Assembly (NCBI RefSeq): GCF_003334855.1
Contig: NZ_QOWE01000017.1
Coordinates: forward strand, 1 to 64,000
Source: Larkinella punicea
Lineage (GTDB): Bacteria > Bacteroidota > Bacteroidia > Cytophagales > Spirosomataceae
Reading direction: 5' to 3'
Length of the DNA: 64,000 nucleotides
A model generated the notes under the pieces. The model made no database searches, was not told the DNA's origin, and worked only from the letters and a program-made list of their open reading frames with translations. Numbering within the stretch: position 1 is the first letter of the stretch; each line of letters starts with the position of its first letter. A program made the translations under genes and the position numbers. Positions 16,679 to 26,000 of this stretch are shown piece after piece.

Positions 16679-18669
16679 CCGGCAATATTGGCGCTTTTTT
16701 GGGTTTTCTGCCATACTGCATTTGCAGTATTTTTGGCCGTCGATGCAGTCGGATACGGATAGGTAATCGTCACACGGGTACCCGTCGGCGACGAAGAAAT
16801 GTCACAGGTTCCACCCGATTCGCCCATGCGGTTTTTCATATTCCCCAGTCCATTCCGGAAGCGGGATCGTTCATTCGGTGCAAAACCGTGTCCGTTGTCG
16901 GCGACTTCAATCACCAGCCGGTCGGTTTCGGGCCGGATTGTGAGCCAGACCTGCGTGGCCTGAGCGTGTTTCACCACATTGTGAAGGGCTTCTTTCACGG
17001 TCAGAAACACATTCCGCCGGTCGGCCCCCCGCATCACAATCTCGCGGGGCGACTCGCTTACCTGCGTCCGCAGGAGCAAGGCGGTATCTTCGATGAACTC
17101 GCTGGCGAAGGCCCGGGTGTAGGCAATCAGCCCGTTGAGGCTGTCGTTTTTGGTGTTCAGCGACCAGATGATTTCGTTCATGGCCGTCACCATGTCGGCC
17201 GAAATCGCCGAAATTTTTGCAATTTCAGGGAGCGTTGCGGCATTCATCCGCGTTTTGACCACCTCGCTCAACAAACCGATCGTTGTCAGCGATGCGCCGA
17301 GGTCATCGTGCATTTCTTTCGAAATTCGCAGCCGTTCTTTCTGCTGGCCCTGCAATTCGGACTGCACCACGGCGAGTTCGTGGGCGCGCTCGGCCGCCAG
17401 CAGGGCGTTGTCAGCCGTGCGCCGACGCTGGCGCATGAACAGGTAGGCAAACACCAAACCGCTCACCACACTCAGCCCCACCAGAACCGCCATCAGGAGC
17501 CACAGCTTCTGGCGTTGTTGCGCCTGTTCCAGTTGCTCGATCCGGCGTTGTTTTTCGGCCAGTTGCTGCCCTGCTTCGGCCTGCCGGAGTTTCACTTCGT
17601 ATTCGCCCAGCAGTTCTTTGGCCTCCCGTGTCGACAACGAATCATTGGTTTTGACATACTGCTGATACCAGGCAAAGGCGGTTTTGTAATCCCCTAAACC
17701 GTGGCTGGCATTGGCATATTCCCGGTAAATATTCCGGAATTCCGACAGGCCCACCCGGTTGGTTTTCGCCATGTCGTGCGCCCGGTCCAGCAGCGGTTTG
17801 GCCTTGGCAAACTGGCTCAGGCCGTTGTACGTGGCCGCCTGACCGGCCAGCAAATGCAACTCCTGGAGGGGGTTGTTAGACTGGCGATTCAGCCGCAGGG
17901 CTTTCTGGTAATAAAACAGGGCCGAGTCGTACCGGGCTTCTTCGTTGTGCAGATTCGCGATGTTGCTGTACAAGTTGATCAGCAGCGAAAGGTCTTTGGT
18001 CGTGTCGAGAAGGGCTTTTGTTTTCCGGTAATACACCAGCGCTTCTTTCAACCGGTTTTGTTTGACATAAACGGAGGCCACGCTGTGGTAGTCCACTGCC
18101 AGTTCCTGGTTCGTGCTTTTTGCCATTCGGTCATACCGAATCGCCCGGTTGTAGTAGTCCAGGGCCTGCGGATACAGTTTTTCGGCTTCGTAGATCAGGC
18201 CGAGATTCTGGTACAAAACCGCAGCTTTTTTCCGGTTCTGGTGGGCCAGCATGTAGGGCGCAGCTTTCTTGAAATGCTGAATCGCCTGCTTGTTTTTGCC
18301 CTGCCACTTGGCCGACTGTGCCAGCGCAAAATGGCATTGACTCCGGTATTGTTCGGAAGGCTCCCGCAGGGCTTTTTGCAAGGCTTCAGTCGCCAGTTTT
18401 TCCGATTCGTCGTGCCGACCCAGCACATCCAGCAGATAGGTGATCAGCCGCACACTTTCGAAATATCCTTTCGTGTAGCCGGTTTGTTGGGAGGTTGCCA
18501 GGGCTTCCCGGTAGTCCCGCAGGGCCTTTTCGGGCTGTTGCATTTCAATGGCTTCGGCCTGGTTGAGTTGCGTCAGAATGGCCGAGGTGTCCGCCAGCGA
18601 CTGACCGAAGGCATTGGTTTTCAATAGAATCAGAACCGAAACTACAAGCAGGAGTCGTTTGACCAGCAT
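16675..18669 (-). CDS. TPR-containing sensor histidine kinase (HisKA_3/NarX type)
   Basis: The 664-residue kinase has a signal sequence (about 1-23), a periplasmic array of tetratricopeptide repeats (about 30-340), a coiled coil, one transmembrane helix (about 388-413, LWLLMAVLVGLSVVSGLVF), the phospho-acceptor His in RISKEMHDDLGAS, and a HATPase_c domain with the N-box EALHNVVKHA and G-boxes DNGHGFAP and GLGNMKNRM. It phosphorylates the LuxR-type regulator whose start codon overlaps its stop codon. Such TPR kinases are abundant in Cytophagales; the stimulus is unknown but should be sensed outside the inner membrane. Confidence 0.93.
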   Translation of the reverse strand: MLVKRLLLVVSVLILLKTNAFGQSLADTSAILTQLNQAEAIEMQQPEKALRDYREALATSQQTGYTKGYFESVRLITYLLDVLGRHDESEKLATEALQKALREPSEQYRSQCHFALAQSAKWQGKNKQAIQHFKKAAPYMLAHQNRKKAAVLYQNLGLIYEAEKLYPQALDYYNRAIRYDRMAKSTNQELAVDYHSVASVYVKQNRLKEALVYYRKTKALLDTTKDLSLLINLYSNIANLHNEEARYDSALFYYQKALRLNRQSNNPLQELHLLAGQAATYNGLSQFAKAKPLLDRAHDMAKTNRVGLSEFRNIYREYANASHGLGDYKTAFAWYQQYVKTNDSLSTREAKELLGEYEVKLRQAEAGQQLAEKQRRIEQLEQAQQRQKLWLLMAVLVGLSVVSGLVFAYLFMRQRRRTADNALLAAERAHELAVVQSELQGQQKERLRISKEMHDDLGASLTTIGLLSEVVKTRMNAATLPEIAKISAISADMVTAMNEIIWSLNTKNDSLNGLIAYTRAFASEFIEDTALLLRTQVSESPREIVMRGADRRNVFLTVKEALHNVVKHAQATQVWLTIRPETDRLVIEVADNGHGFAPNERSRFRNGLGNMKNRMGESGGTCDISSSPTGTRVTITYPYPTASTAKNTANAVWQKTQKSANIAG

Positions 18670-18701
18670 ACGGATGTTGGGTGTGCCAAGGCATTGATTC
18701 G

Positions 18702-18709
18702 CAAATATA
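18702..18709 (-). promoter_or_regulatory. -7 element for the kinase/regulator operon
   Basis: TATATTTG on the minus strand fits TAnnTTTG and lies 33 bases before the kinase start codon. Confidence 0.45.
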
Positions 18710-18743
18710 AATGACTGGTTCTTTATTTATTCATAACCGGTGT

Positions 18744-18944
18744 TTAATCGAGCGCATAGGCTTCCGAAAAAGTAAACCCCTTTTCGACGGGATCATAGAC
18801 GTAATCCCCATCGGGTTCCGACAGCCCGGCCTGTTCCAGGTACTCGATCACCTGAAAGTGGTTGGTGAAGACGATGGGGTCGTTTTGATTGACGCGAAGC
18901 TCAAAAACGGACTGTTCGATGTTGTAGGAAACCGCATATTTCAT
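18744..18944 (-). CDS. small conserved-looking hypothetical protein
   Basis: The start at 18944 (MKYAVSYNIEQSVFEL) gives a 66-residue acidic protein with no signal peptide or membrane segment and no recognised family. The amino-acid mix is protein-like (FTNHFQVIEYLEQAGL), which is why I keep it. It could start further upstream. It is divergent from the DJ-1-like gene across the palindrome-rich gap. Confidence 0.55.
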   Translation of the reverse strand: MKYAVSYNIEQSVFELRVNQNDPIVFTNHFQVIEYLEQAGLSEPDGDYVYDPVEKGFTFSEAYALD

Positions 18945-19075
18945 GGCGTATGGTGGCAAGCGTGAGGTGAACCAATACAACACCGGGGGGCTGGTTAGTG
19001 TTTGCGGTTTTTCGGCTTGCAAAGGACGGATCGGCGGTTTTTGGCTAACATACCGATCACTCTGCCCGGTTTTTA

Positions 19076-19230
19076 GTCGCGTAGCGACGAAATGTTTGTA
19101 GCCAATTATCCGGGTTCGGCCTTACAGGGTCGCGTAGCGATCCGACTTTGCCTTTTGTTGGATCGCTACGCGACCCCCGGAAGGGGAGAAATACCTTCTT
19201 TCCTACAAACATCTGGTCGCTACGCGACCC
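19076..19230. repeat. nested REP-like inverted repeats
   Basis: The outer pair is GTCGCGTAGCGAC at 19076-19088 with its exact reverse complement at 19216-19228, and ATGTTTGTAG at 19092-19101 with its reverse complement at 19203-19212. Inside, a 17-base arm at 19127-19143 pairs perfectly with 19160-19176. All three arms share the core GTCGCGTAGCGA. The whole 155-base unit looks like a repetitive extragenic palindrome or a small non-autonomous element. The rest of the gap 18945-19414 shows no gene. Confidence 0.75.
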
Positions 19231-19414
19231 AAAAGAACGATTTTTTGAAGGGTTGACAGGTAGACTTCTGTTGAATCTTACGAATCGCGGGCGCGGAATA
19301 TCCGGAACGTAATCAGATTTTAACGGATAGGTAGGACGGCCGGATTGTTTGCTTTTGGTGGTTTAGGGGGTAAAATGGCTCTTTTTACACCCCATATTCT
19401 AAATCTGTTACGCC

Positions 19415-19984
19415 ATGAATCGCAAAATACTGATTGTCACCGGTGATGGTGGCGAAAGTTACGAAACCCTCTATGCCGTTCACCGCTTTCAGGAAGAAGG
19501 CGACATCGCGGTGATTGCCGCACCCAGCAAACGCCGGCTGAATCTGGTGATGCACGATTTTGAACCCGGTTGGGATACCTACATCGAGCGGCCCGGCTAT
19601 TGTCTGGTTTCCGATCTGACGATCGACGAGGTGGTGGTCGACGACTATGACGCCATTCTGCTGCTGGGTGGCCGCGCCCCCGAATACCTGCGCAACCACG
19701 CCGGGCTGCTGGAGGTCGTCCGGGCGTTTGACCAGCAGGGCAAATGGGTCTTTGCCATCTGCCACGGCATCCAGATTCTGGTCACCGCCGGATTAGCGAA
19801 CAACCGAAAGCTAACCGCTTACGAACATGTGCGGACCGAAATTGAGATGGGTGGTGGCACTTATTCGACCCAACAGGCCGTCCGCGACCGGAACATGGTA
19901 ACCGCACAGACCTGGCAATCACACCCCGAGTTCTATCGCGAGGTCTTTGCCTGTCTCAAAAAAGAGGAACTCGTGGAAGAATAA
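19415..19984 (+). CDS. DJ-1/PfpI family protein
   Basis: The 189-residue protein is a class I glutamine amidotransferase-like fold of the DJ-1/PfpI group, with the nucleophile elbow AICHG (C116, H117) and an N-terminal acidic residue in GDGGESYET that would contact the Cys. Members act as proteases, glyoxalases/deglycases or chaperones in the cytoplasm; which applies is not decidable here. The gene is alone, preceded by a repeat-rich gap and followed by a bidirectional hairpin. Confidence 0.9.
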   Translation: MNRKILIVTGDGGESYETLYAVHRFQEEGDIAVIAAPSKRRLNLVMHDFEPGWDTYIERPGYCLVSDLTIDEVVVDDYDAILLLGGRAPEYLRNHAGLLEVVRAFDQQGKWVFAICHGIQILVTAGLANNRKLTAYEHVRTEIEMGGGTYSTQQAVRDRNMVTAQTWQSHPEFYREVFACLKKEELVEE

Positions 19985-20005
19985 AGGCCGAATTTGAAGC
20001 CGTGT

Positions 20006-20048
20006 CGTTTCTGTCTTCTTTATGCCCTTGCTGAAGAAGGCAGAAACG
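20006..20048. terminator. bidirectional hairpin between convergent genes
   Basis: Bases 20006-20020 pair with 20034-20048 over 15 positions with a single G-U type mismatch, 22 bases after the DJ-1-like stop and 34 bases beyond the stop of the convergent small HTH gene. Confidence 0.6.
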
Positions 20049-20081
20049 GCTCTAAAGTTTGATCGAAAGCCCTGCAGCGTC

Positions 20082-20345
20082 TCATTTATACACCTTGTCC
20101 CGAACCATGCGAATGTTGTTGAACATCGGCAGGTCTTCCACGCAGTCAGCCGGAATAATGCCTCGGTTGATCCAGTTGACCACCACCTGAATCGAAACAC
20201 CGTATTTTTTGGCGTAGTCCCGCACCGACAGCCATTCGCCCAGATCCAGTTCGTGGCCGTGCGATTTTAGAAAATCCAGCGTTTGTTGCTGGCCTCGCTT
20301 GATTTCTTCCAGTTCCGCAGTGAGATCAATTTTCGTTTTTTCCAT
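20082..20345 (-). CDS. small MerR/excisionase-like helix-turn-helix protein
   Basis: The 87-residue protein has a short N-terminal helix (KIDLTAELEEIKRGQQQTL) and a winged-helix segment with SVRDYAKKYGVSIQVVVNWI, typical of DNA-binding domains of the MerR/excisionase (HTH_17) kind. It may be a regulator or a remnant of a mobile element. It follows the 62-residue small protein by 36 bases on the same strand, and both lie downstream of the A/T-rich PIN-like gene. No integrase is near. Confidence 0.65.
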   Translation of the reverse strand: MEKTKIDLTAELEEIKRGQQQTLDFLKSHGHELDLGEWLSVRDYAKKYGVSIQVVVNWINRGIIPADCVEDLPMFNNIRMVRDKVYK

Positions 20346-20381
20346 CTCAGTCTATTGTAAAGGGGAGATTAAGTCCCGGTA

Positions 20382-20570
20382 TTACTCATCATCGGCTTTT
20401 TGTTCCCGCAACCACGCCAGAATTTTCTTTTCCCTCGTCAAGCGGCTGACCCACTCTTTCTCAGTACCTTCTTCTTCAATCTGATAGTAGAGATGGTCTA
20501 AAAGATGCAGAATATGAGCCAAACGACTTTCGTGAAATTCGATCATTTTGCTTAGCTCTCTGCGATTCAT
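20382..20570 (-). CDS. small helical hypothetical protein
   Basis: The 62-residue product (starting MNRRELSKMIEFHESR) is predicted to be almost wholly alpha-helical, charged and soluble, with a leucine/histidine-rich amphipathic helix. No family is recognised. It is 36 bases upstream of the small HTH gene and likely shares a transcript with it. It could be a partner of the HTH protein; this is inference. Confidence 0.55.
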   Translation of the reverse strand: MNRRELSKMIEFHESRLAHILHLLDHLYYQIEEEGTEKEWVSRLTREKKILAWLREQKADDE

Positions 20571-20770
20571 AGTAGGACGAAGGGTTATAACATAAAGATG
20601 CGTTTTGTTTAGTTAGTAAACAAGGGTTTGAGTCCGGATTTTGCGTAGAAGCGAGCAAGCTCAGTTCCAACTCGTATGACGTGCATGAGGGATAGCCCTC
20701 TGGCCCGAAACCGGTTTTGGGAGTAAATTAAAGAAGCTTACAAGGGAGGGACAAAGGCCTTTTGAATAGA

Positions 20771-20793
20771 AGTCGCTTGCGGCACGCGAGCGA
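20771..20793. repeat. short palindrome at the downstream edge of the A/T-rich gene
   Basis: GTCGCTTGCG and CGCGAGCGAC form a 10-base stem with one G-U type mismatch around GCA, 18 bases past the PIN-like gene. It resembles the GTCGC-based palindromes at 19076-19230 and may be a terminator or part of the same repeat family. Confidence 0.45.
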
Positions 20794-20810
20794 CAAAGGG
20801 AATTTCTTAC

Positions 20811-22928
20811 TTATTCTTCTTCAATTAGATTTTCTGGTATTTCAATATTTTTTTTATAATTTTCTATATTAGAATAATTGTGATGCCTGTCGTACCATTT
20901 TTTAATAGTAAACCCAGTGAAAATTAATCCTAATATAAAAAGAATATTGCCAAATATAAAATCATCTTTGATGTTCTTGTAAAGGCCAATAGCTAAATTA
21001 ATATTCCAACTTGCTAAATATAAAATATAGACAACGCTAACAATAAATATAATGCCCCAGATAATCAACTCATAATTCACATTATTTTGCCATTTTTTTA
21101 CTTTAGTATTAATATAGTCATTCCTCTCCTTCTTCTTCCTTGATAGTGACTCTTTTTTTCGCTGTTGCCTTTCTATATCAAGTTGATTTCTTAATTCATC
21201 AATTGTTTTATCTTTTATTACAGAATCTCCTGTTATATTTGTTATTCTCTCATCAATTTTCTTAGACTTTTCCTCAAAATCGGTTTTTATTTTAGCAAGA
21301 GAAGAACTTTTATCAATAAAATCCTTTAAAACTTTATCTAATTTTTTGATTTTCTCTTCTTCAATTTCTTTTTGCTTTTTGGCTTCCTCATTAAGTCTTT
21401 TAACAAACTCTTCCTTATTAGTGTTTGCAAGCTTATTTAATCCATCTATATCTGTCAATTGTTTTGTTGTAATTCTAGTAGCTACTCTTAATATATCTTC
21501 GTCAGATAAATTACTTTCTTCAGCATATTTACTAATGTTATCGTCTAATTCCTTAATAATTGATAGTTTAGGTAGCGATGCAGTTAATGACAATGATACT
21601 AAAGATGATAAGCCAATTTCTACAACTTCATCCATATTAATGTTCCTTGTAATTTGCGGATTACTCAACCATATAATATTTAGAAAGTCATCTGCTCTAA
21701 TTAAATCAGGCTGAAATTCGATTTCATTAACGTTCTTTCCATTAATATATTTATCCCTATTGAGAGAATTATTTAAAAACCAACAGTTAACGTTTTCAAA
21801 TTCTCTTATTTTTTTTATTCTTTTATTTCTTACATATTGAATTGCAGTAGCATCGTGGAAAGCTGATCTTTCGGAAGTTCTAATAGTTTTTAGATATTCG
21901 AATTCATTGCTATATTTTGCTAAATTCTTATACTTAGTAGTGTCATATACAATGGCAATCCCATAATTTCCTAAATCATTTTCTAAATTATCAGTGATTC
22001 TTTCAATATCTGCAACGTTTAAGTTTCGTCTCTCACATGCATTGTAGATATCTTCTGGGTATATTTTCTTCTGAAGAAATGACATGTTGAAATTTTGGGC
22101 TTTTGCTTTTAGTAAATACCTTATTTCACTAATTGTATCAATTAAAATTGATAATTTATAACCTTGTATTTTTACAATTTCAAGTATTTTTCTGCATGTG
22201 TGTGTTGATTCAGGTGTATTTAAATCAAATAAGCCTAAAATGAAATTTGTATCAAGTAAAAGTTCTACATTAGTTTTGACGGCCTCCGTTCTATACTCAA
22301 CATATCCTACTAATATTGAACCTAGGTATATTTTTCTAATTGTATCATAAACAGAAGGAATTTTTTTAAAAAAATCTACAAATTGTGCTTCAATTGTATA
22401 ATCTTTATTAGGTTCAGTGTGTTTGTGAGCAAGATATTTAGACAAAGAGAATCTACTTTTCTCTATAAATTCTAGAATTGAAAGGCTATCTGGTTTTTCC
22501 TCACCAAGAGTTTCGCAAAAATCTTTATACAGTTTTTCTAAATTAGAAAGTTCAACATTATGAATTCTAATAGTTTCTTCGAATTCTGTAAAAGTATAGT
22601 TTTTAATCTGAAATGCATCGTCTTGAAAAAGTACAAAACATATTTCGTTTTCAGAATTAACTTCTTTTGCAATCAAAGACAAAATTGTCCTAATAACAGG
22701 AATTGGGAAGTCAATAGAATATAAATAATCAGCCTCGTTCTTTATTTCTACAATGCTTTTTCCACTAAAAACCCCTTTTTCATTTAGTTTTGATAAAGTT
22801 CTTTTTATTAATGGAATAAATACTTCAACTGGCCCCTTGATAAGCTGCCCTCTATTTCTAATATGCGCTAAAAGACTATATGTTAAAGCTCTATCTTTTA
22901 TTTTGTTCATTTTATTTAAATATTTCAT
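20811..22928 (-). CDS. large A/T-rich PIN-like nuclease protein with coiled coil and C-terminal membrane anchor
   Basis: The 705-residue protein is encoded in DNA far richer in A/T than its neighbours, with A/T-ending codons (Ile, Lys, Asn-rich protein), a strong sign of transfer. Residues about 12-90 look helical and winged-helix-like. About 221-390 resembles a PIN RNase domain: D226 in LLLDTNFILGLFD, E268 in LIDTISEIRYLL, D359 in SAFHDATAIQYV, then a final strand NCWFLNN. About 505-610 is a Lys/Glu-rich coiled coil, and two hydrophobic helices (about 620-640 and 656-676) near the C-terminus would anchor it. No family name is recognised. A membrane-tethered RNase toxin or defence effector is plausible but inferred. 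A palindrome at 22953-22970 lies just upstream. Confidence 0.8.
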   Translation of the reverse strand: MKYLNKMNKIKDRALTYSLLAHIRNRGQLIKGPVEVFIPLIKRTLSKLNEKGVFSGKSIVEIKNEADYLYSIDFPIPVIRTILSLIAKEVNSENEICFVLFQDDAFQIKNYTFTEFEETIRIHNVELSNLEKLYKDFCETLGEEKPDSLSILEFIEKSRFSLSKYLAHKHTEPNKDYTIEAQFVDFFKKIPSVYDTIRKIYLGSILVGYVEYRTEAVKTNVELLLDTNFILGLFDLNTPESTHTCRKILEIVKIQGYKLSILIDTISEIRYLLKAKAQNFNMSFLQKKIYPEDIYNACERRNLNVADIERITDNLENDLGNYGIAIVYDTTKYKNLAKYSNEFEYLKTIRTSERSAFHDATAIQYVRNKRIKKIREFENVNCWFLNNSLNRDKYINGKNVNEIEFQPDLIRADDFLNIIWLSNPQITRNINMDEVVEIGLSSLVSLSLTASLPKLSIIKELDDNISKYAEESNLSDEDILRVATRITTKQLTDIDGLNKLANTNKEEFVKRLNEEAKKQKEIEEEKIKKLDKVLKDFIDKSSSLAKIKTDFEEKSKKIDERITNITGDSVIKDKTIDELRNQLDIERQQRKKESLSRKKKERNDYINTKVKKWQNNVNYELIIWGIIFIVSVVYILYLASWNINLAIGLYKNIKDDFIFGNILFILGLIFTGFTIKKWYDRHHNYSNIENYKKNIEIPENLIEEE

Positions 22929-22952
22929 GATAGGTTGATAAATGTAGACAAC

Positions 22953-22970
22953 TTTGTCAAAACTGACAAA
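22953..22970. promoter_or_regulatory. palindromic operator candidate upstream of the PIN-like gene
   Basis: TTTGTCA and TGACAAA form a perfect 7-base dyad around AAAC, 25 bases upstream of the start codon at 22928. Position and size fit a repressor-binding site; the binder could be the gene product itself or a host regulator. Confidence 0.4.
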
Positions 22971-22985
22971 TCACCAATGTATGAT

Positions 22986-23019
22986 GGAGCCACCGCAGTC
23001 TCCCAACCACGGTGGCTCC
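22986..23019 (-). terminator. hairpin downstream of the ThuA-dehydrogenase gene
   Basis: GGAGCCACCG (22986-22995) pairs perfectly with CGGTGGCTCC (23010-23019), 25 bases after the stop codon at 23044. There is little U tract. Confidence 0.6.
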
Positions 23020-23043
23020 CTTCCAAAAAACCGTATCTAAAAA

Positions 23044-26000
23044 TTACTTCCCAAACTCAACCCAACTTACCCCGCCAATATTCTCAGCTTTCGGGTCCGC
23101 GTTCACAAACACGAAATACAAATCCTGCTTGCTGCCAGGGTCCTGAATCGGGGCGCTTAGCTCGGCGGTTTTGTTCCAGGCTCCCGTGGCCGTATACGCC
23201 ACCGTGCTGATGACCGGGCCTTTCGCCGAGCCGGTGTGTACTTCAATCGTGCCATCGTGGTCTTTCGATGCCACCTGGTACGTCAGCTTCTGGATGCCTT
23301 TCAGGTCCACGCCTTTCAGTACGAAATAGGCTTTGTTTTTGGTAGCTCCCAGCCGACCGCGCTGGCGGTTCATGTTATACACCTCGTCGGCATCACCGGC
23401 CTGCACTTTGGCGGGGCGCAGAATCAGGCTCTCGCTGGTGGTCAGGGGCGTGATGGCCCCACCTTTGTCGGTATACGACGCCGACAGAATGTAGCGCCCC
23501 GTCTGGTCCTTGCCGACGTGTTCTTTCAAAACCGTCGTGCCCTGCTGCGGCAGCGTCACATCTGGCTGCTCATTCCCCAACGCCAGCACGTATTTCACGA
23601 TTTCGGTGGCGTCTTCCTTCGACAACTGCGGGTGGGCGTTCATCGCGTGTTCGCCCCAGACGCCACCACCGCCGGTAATCACCTTGTTGGCCAGCCGCGT
23701 GGCCGCGCCCTTGTCACCCCGGTATTTTTTCGAGACTTCAACAAAAGCCGGGCCGACCGACTTGCCGTTGATCTGGTGACAGGCCTTGCAATCGCTGGCC
23801 TGCATCAGGTTTTTACCCAGATTGAACGTGCTCGTAATCTGCTGGTGACCCATCACCTGATCATTTCCAGAAACTTTCGGAATGTAGTTCAGCGCGACTT
23901 TTACCTTTTTCTTGTCGATCGCTTTGTCCTCATTATCCTTCACATTGACCGCGTATTTGAACGGCATCTGGTCGGCGAAGAAGAACGTGCTGTTGTCGGT
24001 GGTCGCAATGGCCACCTGTGGCAACGTGTTCCCGACTTTGATTTCCAACGTATCGACCGAACTTTGCCCCGACGGGTCGGTCACTTTCAGCGTCACCGGG
24101 TAAATGCCGTTTTTCTGGAACGTAAACGTCGGATTGGCTTCGGTCGAACCCACCTGATTGCCTTCAAATTTCCATTCGTAGGTCAGTTTATCGTCTTCGT
24201 CGAAATCGTAGCTCTGGCGGCTGTTGAAGGCGACTTTGAACGGAGCCATCCCAATCGTATCCCGCGCCGTCACTTTGGCAACGGGTGTGCGGTTTCCGGG
24301 GTTAAACTCGATCTTTACCAGACGCGCATCGTCGTTGTCAATCCCATACACCGAACCGTATTCCAGCATGTACATCTCACCTTTCGGGCCAATTTCCAGA
24401 TCGACCGGACGGCGGAAATCGCCCCGCACCGGCATGAACGCTTCCAGGCGTTTGTAGTTCTGGTTGTCGTCCATCCGAACCGCATACACCCAGTTGCGCA
24501 TCCAGTCGTACATAAACAGTGCCTTGTCGTAATACTGCGGCAGTTTCACATCCGATTGCAGGTTGGCGTCGAAGTGATACACCGGGCCACCCATCGCGCA
24601 ACGTCCGCCCGTTCCCAGTTCCGAAAATTCAGTTGATTTGTTGTAGGGATACCAGACCATCGCTTTCGTGGTCGGCGGCAGGTTTTTCAACCCGGTGTTG
24701 TTGGGCGAGTTGTTGACCGGCGCGTTTGGATCAAACTCGGCACCCACGGCTTTGGTCGCAAAATCGTAGGCTTTGTACGGTTTGCTGTCGCCGACGAAAA
24801 ACGGCCAGCCGTAATTCCCGGCTTTCTTCGCCTGGTTGAACTCATCGTAGCCACGCGGTCCCTGCGGTCCATCGGTGCCGGAATCCGGGCCGATTTCACC
24901 CCAATAGACAATCGACGTTTCGGGATCGACCGAAATCCGGTACGGATTCCGGCAACCCATGACGTAAATTTCGGGCCGGGTTTGCGCCATGCCTTTCGGG
25001 AACAGATTGCCCTCGGGAATCGTATACGAACCGTCGGGTTCAACGTGAATCCGCAGAATTTTACCGCGTAAATCATTGGTATTTCCCGCCGAACGGGCCG
25101 CATCGAACGTCAGCCGACCCGCCTGCCAGTCGGTGGGTGAAAAACCGCTCGACTCGAACGGCACGGTATTGTCGCCCGTCGAAATGAACAGATTGCCGTG
25201 TTTGTCCCAGGCCATTGACCCGCCGGTGTGGGCGCTCACTTCCAGATCGATGTGAAACTCGATGATCGATTTCTCCGATTTGAGATCTAGCGTGCCGTCG
25301 TCGTTCATCACAAACCGCCCGATCCGCTGCTTCGTTTCCTCGCCGGTCTGAATCGTGTAGAAGAAATACAGGTAGTGGTTTTTGGCAAAATTCGGGTCGA
25401 TGGTCATGCCCAATAAACCGTTCAGGTACTTTTCGACGGCTTTTACCGGAAAATCATAGACCAGTTTTGTGCTTTTGGTTTTGGGGTCATACATGTAAAA
25501 CTTGCCCTTGCGTTCGGCCATAAACACCCGGCCATCCGGTGCCACGGCCAGTTCCATCGGTTCGTTGAGGTCGTTGGACAGCACGGTTTTGACAAACCGG
25601 GTTTCGTCCGGCGTTTTCACCGCGTACGACTTCGAGTAGTCGAGGTCCTTGTTGTCGCCGATCACGTATTTCAACCCGCCGAGCAAATGTTGCTGAAACA
25701 GCGGCTCGCTGTAGCTTTCGTTCGTATGCCCACCGCCGGTGTAAAATGCGCGGCCTCCGTCGAACTCGTGGTACCAGACAAACGGGTGATTGTCGCCGTT
25801 GCGGCCACCTTCGTACGTCGTTTCGTCCAGTTTCGCCAACACTTTGATGTCGGGATTGATGTTCCGGTAGCTGTACAATTCATCAAACCGCTCCCAGCGG
25901 TCGGGCAGGAAACTGGTCGACGGGTGATTTTTGTCGATCACGTCGATGGCGACTTTCTGCTGCTTGGGGTGGTGCAGGAAATACGCCCCGGCGAGTTTGT

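Noticed and set aside
15824-16762. 312-residue plus-strand open frame over the response regulator
   Set aside because: Antisense to the LuxR-type regulator and the end of the kinase; no domain and low-complexity composition.
22935-23210. 91-residue plus-strand open frame next to the PIN-like gene, considered as a possible antitoxin
   Set aside because: It crosses the terminator hairpin and overlaps the end of the ThuA fusion antisense; Pro/Arg/Ser-rich shadow sequence.
23236-24636. 466-residue plus-strand open frame
   Set aside because: Antisense to the ThuA-dehydrogenase fusion, whose domains are unambiguous; a GC-rich third-position shadow.
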